Shown: positions 10,983 through 17,323 of the stretch, one piece after another
How positions within the stretch are numbered: position 1 is the first letter of the stretch
Layout: every line of letters begins with the position of its first letter
Assembly: GCA_964569055.1 (NCBI GenBank)
Contig: CAZMSZ010000083.1
Location: 1 to 22,994, forward strand
From: JAWLGW01 sp964569055
GTDB taxonomy: Bacteria > Planctomycetota > J058
Direction of reading: 5' to 3'
Length of the DNA stretch: 22,994 nt
Made by a program: the position numbers and the translations under genes
Notes under the pieces: model-generated
What the model saw: the letters and a program-made list of their open reading frames with translations, nothing else
Database searches by the model: none
Told to the model about the DNA's origin: nothing

Positions 10983-12686
10983 TCACCCCTCCTCGAGCAG
11001 CGCCCGATAGTCCGCGGCCACCTCGCGCACGCGGCGCGGGGCGCCGTCGGGGCCGAACCGCAGGTCCTTCCCGGTCAGCGCCGCGAGCGCGTTGCACGCC
11101 ATGGCCGTGACCCGCAGCGAAGAGCGCGGGCCGCCGGTGTACTCCGGCGCCAGGTAGGCCGCGAGCCGTCGTGGGAGCGTGTCGTCGCCGAACGCGCCGG
11201 CCAGCATGACCATGCGCTCGCGCACCCACCACCAGTCCAGCGACCGCGCGCTCCCCCACTGCAGCTGCTCGCGGCGGAAGATCGCGGTGAACACCGCCCG
11301 GGCCGCGGCGTCGGGCTCCGCCTCGCGAAACGGCGGGCGCTCGGCCAGGTAGTCGTGCAGCCAGTCGCGGGCCGCCGCGGGGGCGAGGCGCTCCACGCGG
11401 TTGTCCGAGGTCGGGTAGCCGCAGAACCGCATCGGCGTCACGTCGGCCCCGAGCCCGTGGAGGACGACGGTGAAGTTGCCGCTGGACCACATCGAGCCGA
11501 GCCCCGGGCCCGACCACCACCGCGTGAGCTCGGCGGACAGGATCGTGCGCAGGCCGGCCACCAGCCCGCCGTGGTCTTCGGCGTCGAAGGTGGCCGTGGC
11601 GTAGGTCACCTCACCCAGATCCTCGGGGAACACCGAGCGCGGCTCGCTGCGGCGCAGCCTGAAGCGGTGCGCGCGCACCCGCCCGTCGGGCTCGGCGCGC
11701 CAGGCGAGGACGTCGAGGCAGTAGTGCGCGTGGCCGTGGCCGGTGATCACGCTCAGCGGACGCACGCGGCCTGCCGAGTAGGAGGGCGGGTCGACGGGGC
11801 TGACGCGGACGTGCGAGCGGGGGTCGTTCCCGTCCTCGCACGCCTGGCGGAGGAGTTCCCAGGCGGACCGCTTCTCGGCCCGGTGCGGCTCGGAGAACTC
11901 GGCCTGCAGCGTGACGCGGCAGCGGGGCGGTTCGCCCAGGACGGCCTCGCGATACCACTCCTCGGCCGCCGGGAAGAACAGCTCCTCGTCGATGAACTCG
12001 TAGTCCCGATAGGGGCCCTCGAAGCCGAGCGCATCGCGCAACGCTTGATGGCGGGAGAGGATCTGGGCGGCGTAGAACCGGTGCTCCGGGTGGGCGAGAC
12101 CGACGGCCAGGACCTCTCCCAACGCGCTCTGCTCACCGCACAGGTAGAGCGTCTCGAGGAGGTGCAGGCCCTCGAAGTCGACCTCCCCGTGCTCTGCCAA
12201 GGCCGCGCGCAGCGCCGGGATCGACTCGGCGCTGCCGAGCCGCCCCAGGGCCTCGACCGCCTCCGAGGCGGTGCTGGCGCTCCTGGCCCCCAGCAAGCGC
12301 TCGAGGCGTGGGCGCGCGCTCGGATCGCCGATGCGGCCGGCCACGTCGATCAGGAGATCGCGCGTCCAGGCGTCGTCGGTCGTCTCGGCGACGTGCAGGA
12401 TCGTCGGCAGGGCACCCGGGCCCAGCGCGACGAGGAGGGCGAACGACTCGGGAGACGTGACCTCGTCACCCCGCTGTTCGATGCGGTGATCGCTCCGGCG
12501 AAGCTCCTCGATCAGCGCGAGCGCGGCGGGATCGAGGTTCGGCGCCGGCTGGGCGTCGCGCGAACGCTCGTGGGCGGTCGGCTCGGACTGCTGCGGGGGC
12601 GGCGCCTGCGCGGTCGGATCACGCGGCGCGCAGCTCGCGAGGACGAGCAGGCCAACCGTGATCGCGATCCGTCGTCCCCGGACCAT
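10983..12686 (-). CDS. HEAT-repeat-containing lipoprotein of unknown function
   Basis: The 567-residue product begins with a lipoprotein signal: charged MVRGRR, a hydrophobic stretch ITVGLLVLAS and the lipobox LASC with C19 as the lipidation site. Residues 45-170 contain HEAT/PBS-type helical repeats (for example LLIDVAGRIGDPSARPRLER and EAVEALGRLGSAESIPALRA). The rest has no catalytic motif I recognise. It includes WYREAVLGEPPRCRVTLQAE, a Trp-rich part near 480 (LDWWWVRERMVML) and a C-terminal helical end (CNALAALTGKDLRFGPDG) that resembles another HEAT-like repeat. The ATG at 12686 is fixed by the lipoprotein signal and a GAGAGG Shine-Dalgarno. A much longer open extension upstream is antisense to other genes and was rejected. 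It is divergent from the selenoprotein gene at 12816. Confidence 0.85.
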   Translation of the reverse strand: MVRGRRIAITVGLLVLASCAPRDPTAQAPPPQQSEPTAHERSRDAQPAPNLDPAALALIEELRRSDHRIEQRGDEVTSPESFALLVALGPGALPTILHVAETTDDAWTRDLLIDVAGRIGDPSARPRLERLLGARSASTASEAVEALGRLGSAESIPALRAALAEHGEVDFEGLHLLETLYLCGEQSALGEVLAVGLAHPEHRFYAAQILSRHQALRDALGFEGPYRDYEFIDEELFFPAAEEWYREAVLGEPPRCRVTLQAEFSEPHRAEKRSAWELLRQACEDGNDPRSHVRVSPVDPPSYSAGRVRPLSVITGHGHAHYCLDVLAWRAEPDGRVRAHRFRLRRSEPRSVFPEDLGEVTYATATFDAEDHGGLVAGLRTILSAELTRWWSGPGLGSMWSSGNFTVVLHGLGADVTPMRFCGYPTSDNRVERLAPAAARDWLHDYLAERPPFREAEPDAAARAVFTAIFRREQLQWGSARSLDWWWVRERMVMLAGAFGDDTLPRRLAAYLAPEYTGGPRSSLRVTAMACNALAALTGKDLRFGPDGAPRRVREVAADYRALLEEG

Positions 12687-12815
12687 GCTGCCTCTCGTCG
12701 CCGAGCGCCGTAGTGCGCGCTTCCAGGGTAGCTCACCCCCGCTCCTCGCTTCGGGTTCCCGCTCGACGCACGCCACCGTCGCGCCGGGTGTGCCGCGCCG
12801 CAGTATCGTGACGGC
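12687..12815. promoter_or_regulatory. Divergent promoter region between the lipoprotein and DCC selenoprotein genes
   Basis: These 129 bases separate two divergently transcribed genes and must supply at least one promoter in each direction unless transcription comes from further away. I could not identify convincing -35/-10 or -24/-12 elements. The lipoprotein side has a clear Shine-Dalgarno. The DCC side has none that is obvious. Confidence 0.4.
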
Positions 12816-13226
12816 ATGAAGCACCGCTACGACCGCCACTGGCTCCTCTGGGACGGGGGCTGAAACTTCTGACGGCGCTGCGCTGCCTGGGTCAGGTGGC
12901 TCGACGACCGCGGAGCGCGGCGGATCCGCGTGAGCCCCTATCAGCTCGCGCCGAGCCCGCCCATGACGCCGGCGCTGGCGCGCGCCTGCGAGCGGGCGAT
13001 CCACGTCGTCACGACCGAGGGCGAGGTGCTGCGGGCGGGGCGGGCGGCCCTGTTCGTGCTCGAGCAGCTCGGCTGGCGGCGGACCGCCCTGCTGCTGGGG
13101 CTGCCGCCGCTCCTGCTGTGCGTGGAGGCGGGCTACTGGGTGGTGGCCCGCAATCGGGCCCGGTTCGCCCGGCTGCTGCGGCGCTGGCCGCCGGGCTACG
13201 GGCCCGACTTCCAGGCGCTCCCGTGA
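12816..13226 (+). CDS. DCC-family thiol-disulfide oxidoreductase with both active-site Cys replaced by selenocysteine (UxxU)
   Basis: The DCC family (DUF393) is named for its N-terminal DxxCxxC redox motif. Reading from ATG 12816 with TGA as Sec gives 136 residues: LLWDGGUNFURR at 10-21, with D13, U16 and U19 exactly where the family has D, C and C. The rest is a normal DCC protein: WVRWLDDRGARRIRVSPYQ, RACERAIHVVTTEGEV, the GRAALFVLEQLG segment, and the C-terminal LLLCVEAGYWVVARNRARF. Both TGA codons (12861, 12870) differ from Cys TGC by one base, and the frame has no other defect. A SECIS-like hairpin with a GGU loop follows. Normal termination at TGA 13224 is supported by the next gene starting 3 bases later and by no matching hairpin there. 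A pseudogene with two nonsense mutations is the alternative, but hitting just these two codons is unlikely. C22 is a possible resolving Cys. Confidence 0.85.
12861..12872 (+). other. Two in-frame TGA (Sec) codons forming U-N-F-U
   Basis: The codons are TGA AAC TTC TGA, at 12861-12863 and 12870-12872. They occupy the two Cys positions of the DCC active site (normally TGC or TGT). The flanking codons GAC GGG GGC before and CGG CGC TGC after match the family consensus, so alignment leaves no freedom to shift the frame. Confidence 0.85.
12882..12900 (+). promoter_or_regulatory. Putative bacterial SECIS stem-loop inside the DCC coding sequence
   Basis: GCTGCCTG (12882-12889) pairs with CAGGTGGC (12893-12900) over 8 pairs, two of them G-U, closed by the loop GGT (12890-12892). 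With the U of the second TGA as 1, the loop lies at 21-23. In the E. coli fdhF element the SelB-contacted loop G and U are at about 23 and 24. The loop has the required guanines. It lacks the bulged U of the fdhF element, which is not universal among bacteria. One hairpin would have to serve both TGA codons, the first being 29 bases from the loop. Confidence 0.75.
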
Positions 13227-13229
13227 CCC

Positions 13230-14237
13230 GTGGCTGAGGCCGAGCGGCGCGAGCTCGAGCGGCGGTTCGGGGCGGGAGACGCCGCGGCCGGCGAGCGGCT
13301 CGTCGCGCTCGCCCTGCGCGAGGGGCGCCTGGGGGGGCCCGCGCTCGAGCTGCTGGCCCAGCTCGACTTCGCCGCGGCGCGCGAGGCGCAGGCGCGGCTC
13401 GACCCGGCCTGGCGCCCGCTGGCGGCGCTCGACGCGCCGGCCGCGCGCCCGCTGTTCGAGCGGTGCGGGCCCGAGCTGGCGGTGCGCCTCGCGCTGGCGG
13501 GCGCGAGCGCCGCGCTGCCGCGCTGGGGCGCGCGCTGGGCGCCGCCGCTCCCGGCGAGCGGCTGGGCGCTGGTGCTGGGCCGCCCGGGCGAGCCCGCCGC
13601 GCTGCTCCACCTGCCCCTCGGCGCGCGGCACGCGTTCGGCTCCGGGCCCGGGGCGGCGAGCGGCGGGCTGGGCGACCCCGAGCTCGCGCCCTCGCACGCG
13701 CGCGTCCTGGCCCGCGCCGACGGGGTCGAGGTGACGCCGGCGGACGGGGCGGTGTGGATCGACGAGGGGCGCGTGCGCGGGGTGGGCTGCGCCCCTGCGG
13801 GGTCGCTGGTGAACCTGACCGCGCAGACCTGGTTCGCCGTGGTCGGCCCCGCAGAGGACGCGCGCCCGGCCGCGGCGCTGGCGGCCGCGGCCCGCTGGGC
13901 GGCGAGGCCCACCCCCGAGGCGCGGGTGGAGGCGGCCCTGGCGAGCGCGCGCGCGCGGCGCGCGGCGCAGGTCGCGCGGGCCGTGGGCCGGCTCGCGCCC
14001 GACCCCGAGGCGGCCGCGCGCTGCGAGGCCGCGGACTACGCGGCGCTCGCCGCCTCGGCCGCCGCCAGCGCGGTGGCCGACGCCGAGCCGGGCGCGGCGG
14101 TCACCGCGCTCCACCTCGCGCGCCTCGCGCTGCACGAGCCAGGCGCGCCGCGCGGCACGGCGCGGGCGCAGGTCGAGGCCGCGGCGCGCGAGGCGCTGCT
14201 CTCGCACGTCCTGCTCCCGCCGAGCACGCCGCGCTGA
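13230..14237 (+). CDS. Uncharacterised protein with a degenerate FHA-like central domain
   Basis: The GTG start at 13230 is 3 bases after the DCC stop, so the genes are almost certainly co-transcribed. The 335-residue protein has an Ala/Leu/Arg-rich helical N terminus (1-105) and a beta-rich middle (about 112-206). GWALVLGRPGEPAALLHLPL, HAFGSGPG, ELAPSHARV and GSLVNLTAQTWFAVV follow the order of an FHA domain: Gly turn, the SxxH-like S155-H156, and final strands. A helical C terminus (about 215-335) completes it. The usual FHA Arg and NG motifs are weak or absent, so phosphothreonine binding is doubtful. There is no signal peptide or membrane segment. Function is unknown; it could be an adaptor for its redox neighbours. 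Confidence 0.75.
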   Translation: MAEAERRELERRFGAGDAAAGERLVALALREGRLGGPALELLAQLDFAAAREAQARLDPAWRPLAALDAPAARPLFERCGPELAVRLALAGASAALPRWGARWAPPLPASGWALVLGRPGEPAALLHLPLGARHAFGSGPGAASGGLGDPELAPSHARVLARADGVEVTPADGAVWIDEGRVRGVGCAPAGSLVNLTAQTWFAVVGPAEDARPAAALAAAARWAARPTPEARVEAALASARARRAAQVARAVGRLAPDPEAAARCEAADYAALAASAAASAVADAEPGAAVTALHLARLALHEPGAPRGTARAQVEAAAREALLSHVLLPPSTPR

Positions 14238-14277
14238 GCGCGCGCGGCGCGTGGGATACTCGCTGGAGGAGCGTCGC

Positions 14278-14985
14278 ATGAGCGAGGAGCGCGAGTCGCG
14301 CCCGATCGAGAAGAAGAAGTACCTGGCCGAGGCCATGGCGCGCCTCGGCAAGGGGCTGCGCGCCGGCCGCGAGCCGCGCGGCTCGGGGCCGCCCAACCGG
14401 CACGGGTTGCCGCGGCTGCCGGTCGGCCAGCACGCGGTGAAGCACTGGCCGCGGCTCGACCTCGGCGTGATCCCCGAGCTCGACACGGCGCGCTGGACGC
14501 TGACCCTCGACGGGCTGGTGGCGCGGCCGACCACGCTCGACTGGGAGGCGTTCATGGCGCTGCCGCAGGTCGAGGACGTGTCGGACTTCCACTGCGTGAC
14601 GAGCTGGAGCCGGTTCGACAACCACTGGGTCGGGGTGCGCTTCCGCACCGTGGTCGAGCTGTGCGGCGTGCGGCCCGAGGCGCGGTTCGTGCTCGCGACC
14701 GCCTACGACCAGACCGAGCACGGCGAGCCCTACACCACCAACCTCCCGCTCGAGCAAGCGCTCGAGGAGGACGTGCTGTTGGTCCACACCTGGGAGGGAC
14801 GCCCGCTCCCGCGCGAGCACGGCGGGCCGGTCCGCATGATCACGCCGCGGCTGTACGCCTGGAAGGGCGCCAAGTGGCTGCGCAAGCTCACGTTCCTGGC
14901 CGAGGACCGGGCGGGGTTCTGGGAGGAGCGCGGCTACTCCATGCTCGGCGACCCTTGGAGCGACGACCGCTACCGACGACGCTGA
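14278..14985 (+). CDS. Sulfite-oxidase-like molybdopterin-dependent oxidoreductase
   Basis: This 235-residue protein is a single molybdopterin-binding domain of the sulfite oxidase/MsrP fold (COG2041 type). DLGVIPELDTARWTLTLDGL opens the domain. VSDFHCVTSWSRFDNHW (101-117) contains the molybdenum-ligating C106 and the usual aromatic/basic surroundings. HGGPVRMITPRLYAWKGAKW (181-200) is the pterin-contacting C-terminal signature. It lacks a Tat or Sec signal and the dimerisation domain of true sulfite oxidase, so I expect a cytoplasmic enzyme of unknown substrate, perhaps a sulfoxide or sulfite-like compound. The start at 14278 is chosen for its GGAGGAG Shine-Dalgarno 8 bases upstream. It follows the FHA-like gene by 40 bases in a probable operon with the DCC selenoprotein. 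Confidence 0.92.
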   Translation: MSEERESRPIEKKKYLAEAMARLGKGLRAGREPRGSGPPNRHGLPRLPVGQHAVKHWPRLDLGVIPELDTARWTLTLDGLVARPTTLDWEAFMALPQVEDVSDFHCVTSWSRFDNHWVGVRFRTVVELCGVRPEARFVLATAYDQTEHGEPYTTNLPLEQALEEDVLLVHTWEGRPLPREHGGPVRMITPRLYAWKGAKWLRKLTFLAEDRAGFWEERGYSMLGDPWSDDRYRRR

Positions 14986-15053
14986 GCGCCCGAGCGGAAC
15001 CGCGAGCGCCGCGCTACCCTCTCCACGAGGCGAGGCGGGGAGAGGGGCGAAGC

Positions 15054-16091
15054 GTGGCCGAAGGTGGGCTGCGGATCCGGGTCAAGGCGCAGCCGGCGGT
15101 CGCCGCGGAGGCGTCCTCGGCGCCGCGTCAGGCCGGCGCGCGCGAAGCCGGCGCGGGGCCGGGGGAGCTGCGCGGGCGGGTGCGGGCCGCCATGCGCTGC
15201 CCCTACTGCCGCGAGGACGTGGCCGCGGAGACGGCGGCCGCCGAGGCGGCGCCGCTCACCGGCGGGCGCCTCGATACGGCCCTGCTGCTGCTGCTCGCGA
15301 CGATGGCGGGGCTCGCGGCGTTCGTGGAGCAAGGGGCCGCGGAGAGCGCCCTGTTCAGGTCGGTCGCGCTCGGCTGCCTGGTCCACCTCGTGGTCGTGCG
15401 CCCGGCGCTGCGGTTCGCGGGGGCGGTCGCGCACGAGGTGCGCCGGCTGCGCGCCGAGGAGGCCGGGGGCGAGGGCACCGGGACGGTGGCCTGCGCGCGC
15501 GCTGGCTGCGGCGCGCTGTATCACGCCGAGTGCTGGCACGAGTGCCGCACCTCGTACGGGGCCTGCGCGGTCTTCGGCTGCGGCTCGACGGAGGTCGAGC
15601 GGGTGTCGGGCGTGACGCTGCTCGTGCGCGTGCTGCGCATGTTCGTGGCGGCGTTCGTGTTCTCGCCGCAGGTCGTGGACGCGCTGCGGGAGGGCGAGGC
15701 GGCCGGCGTGACCTCGATCCGGGACGCGATCCGCGAACGCGCGGCGGGCGCGCACCGGAGCATGTGGAGCAAGCACGCGGACGAGGGCAGCCGGCTCTCG
15801 CTCTCGCTGCTCCAGATCGGGACCGTGCTGGGCGCGCTCGTGTTCTCGATCCGCGAGTTCTATCTGTCCCATCTCGGGCGACACCCGCACCCAACGCGCG
15901 GGCTGTTGGTCCTGTTCGCCGTCCCGCTGGCGGCGGTGCTGCTGCTGTACGGCGGCTCGTGGGTCACGGCCCTCCTGATCTACGCGGCCAAGGCCGTGCT
16001 GGCGGGCGAGCTCGCGGCCCTCAGCCGCCTGGGGCAGGGCGGCTCGTTCTTGAGCAGGCTGAAGCTGAGCGGCGGCGGGAAGAAGCGCTAA
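15054..16091 (+). CDS. Multi-pass membrane protein with a zinc finger interrupted by membrane helices
   Basis: The 345-residue protein has an N-terminal MRCPYCRED (47-55), giving one CxxC. The rest of a prokaryotic RING-like finger appears about 95 residues later: VACARAGCGALYHAECWHEC (145-164), then GACAVFGCGS (169-178). In typical members these halves are about ten residues apart. Here two hydrophobic segments (about 75-92 and 100-125) lie between them. More hydrophobic helices follow at about 188-204, 249-267 and 282-315. The interruption could hold the finger at the membrane surface, or the first CxxC may be a separate knuckle. The GTG start at 15054 has a GGGGAGAGGGG ribosome site. Its stop overlaps that of the convergent enoyl-CoA hydratase at 16088-16091. 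Function is unknown. Confidence 0.78.
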   Translation: MAEGGLRIRVKAQPAVAAEASSAPRQAGAREAGAGPGELRGRVRAAMRCPYCREDVAAETAAAEAAPLTGGRLDTALLLLLATMAGLAAFVEQGAAESALFRSVALGCLVHLVVVRPALRFAGAVAHEVRRLRAEEAGGEGTGTVACARAGCGALYHAECWHECRTSYGACAVFGCGSTEVERVSGVTLLVRVLRMFVAAFVFSPQVVDALREGEAAGVTSIRDAIRERAAGAHRSMWSKHADEGSRLSLSLLQIGTVLGALVFSIREFYLSHLGRHPHPTRGLLVLFAVPLAAVLLLYGGSWVTALLIYAAKAVLAGELAALSRLGQGGSFLSRLKLSGGGKKR

Positions 16092-17323
16092 CGCCGCTGC
16101 TCGCGCAGCCGCTCGTGGTCGGCGGCCGTATGCCCGCAGACCTGCTCGCCCGCCTCGGGCCGGAGCTCGAGCGCGCCGACGTCCTTGATGTTCGCGCAGG
16201 GGTCGGCGCCGCCGGGGATCAGCAGGCGGAACGGGCCGCCGGCGTCCGCGTCGAGCGGGCGGCCGTGGAGGGCGTAGACGATCAGCGCGTTCGCCGCCTC
16301 CGCCAGCGGGAGCGAGGCCGAGAAGCGCTCGTCGCGCGAGCGGACGACCACGTGCGCGGCGGCGGGGGTCGGCTCGGCGCGGGCGAGGATCGCGCCCAGG
16401 CGCACGCCGGTGCCGGCGCGCTTGGGGACGAGCGTCCCCACGTCGGCGACCTGCGCGGAGTCGGGCAGGGTCTGCAGCGCGTTGAAGTCGAGCTCGAGCG
16501 CGCGGCCGACCTCGCCGCGCACCGCGAGCTTGGGCTCGGCCGGCGCCGAGCGCGCCCCGCGGCGCCGCTCGAGGAAGGCGGTCATGCGGCGGCGCTTCTC
16601 CTCGTCCTCGAACAGGACGGCCTGCATGGCCGACTCGAGCGCCTGCCCCGCGTCGAGCGAGAACCCGCTGCTCTGGTTGAGGGCCTGCTTGGCGAGGCGC
16701 ACCGCCAGCACCGAGTTGCTCGCGATCGCGCGGGCCAGCTCGCGGGCGGCCTCGAGGACCTGCGCGTCGGGCACGACCTGCTCGACCAGGCCGATCGCGC
16801 GCGCCTCGCCCGCCTCGAGCACGCGCCCGGTGAAGATCAGCTCGCGCGCGCGGCCGAGCCCGACCAGGCGGGGGAGGCGATAGGTCGCGCCGGCGCCCGG
16901 AATGATCCCCAGGCCGACCTCGGGCTGACCGAGCCGCGCGCGCTCGCCCGCGATCCGGAGGTCGCAGGCCAGCGCCAGCTCGCAGCCGCCGCCCAGGGCG
17001 AAGCCGCGGATCGCCGCGATCGTGGGGGCGGGGAAGCGCTCGATCTCGCGGAACAGGTCGGAGTTGATCCGGCGGAGCGCGTCGAGGCGGCCGCGCTCGC
17101 GCAGCTGCGCGATGTCCGCCCCGCTCACGAACGCCCGCTCGTCGCCCGCGAACACCAGCGCCGCGAGGTCGTCGCGCTGCGCGAGCGCGCTCAGGGCGGC
17201 GCGCAGCTCGGAGACCATCTCGGCGTCGAGGGCGTTGCGCACCTCGGGGCGGGCGAACGTGATCCAGGCGATCCCCTCCTCGGGACCCTCCACGCGGATC
17301 GTGCGGTAGCTCGGCTCGGTCAC
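16088..17323 (-). CDS. Enoyl-CoA hydratase/isomerase fused to a molybdopterin-binding-like C-terminal domain
   Basis: Residues 1-260 form a crotonase domain. FVSGADIAQL (65-74) and GFALGGGCELALACDLRIAG (107-126) build the oxyanion hole. E115 and E135 (GQPEVGLGIIPGAG) match the two catalytic Glu of true hydratases, so hydration of 2-enoyl-CoA is likely. Residues about 266-387 resemble the sulfite-oxidase-type molybdopterin domain: LDFNALQTLPDSAQ, GVRLGAILARAE, LIVYALHGRPLDADAGGPFR and DPCANIKDVGALEL. No Cys stands at the metal-ligand position (the segment reads VADVGTLVPKR), so this part may bind a pterin without catalysis or serve another role. The GTG start overlaps the mutY stop in a GTGA (17320-17323), indicating coupling. 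The fusion is unusual for the crotonase family. Confidence 0.88.
   Translation of the reverse strand: MTEPSYRTIRVEGPEEGIAWITFARPEVRNALDAEMVSELRAALSALAQRDDLAALVFAGDERAFVSGADIAQLRERGRLDALRRINSDLFREIERFPAPTIAAIRGFALGGGCELALACDLRIAGERARLGQPEVGLGIIPGAGATYRLPRLVGLGRARELIFTGRVLEAGEARAIGLVEQVVPDAQVLEAARELARAIASNSVLAVRLAKQALNQSSGFSLDAGQALESAMQAVLFEDEEKRRRMTAFLERRRGARSAPAEPKLAVRGEVGRALELDFNALQTLPDSAQVADVGTLVPKRAGTGVRLGAILARAEPTPAAAHVVVRSRDERFSASLPLAEAANALIVYALHGRPLDADAGGPFRLLIPGGADPCANIKDVGALELRPEAGEQVCGHTAADHERLREQRR

Noticed and set aside
12861..12872. Reading the DCC gene as a pseudogene killed by two nonsense mutations
   Set aside because: Two independent TGC-to-TGA changes at exactly the two catalytic Cys codons, with no other damage and a hairpin at SECIS distance, are far less likely than Sec coding. 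It remains the main alternative if Sec genes are absent.
12896..13237. Plus-strand open frame overlapping the DCC gene
   Set aside because: It is Arg/Ala/Gly-rich and out of frame with the DCC homology. The DCC frame explains the region.
10983..14648. Minus-strand frame of over 1200 codons that extends the HEAT lipoprotein upstream
   Set aside because: The upstream two thirds is antisense to the DCC, FHA-like and molybdoenzyme genes. The real start at 12686 has a lipoprotein signal and a Shine-Dalgarno.
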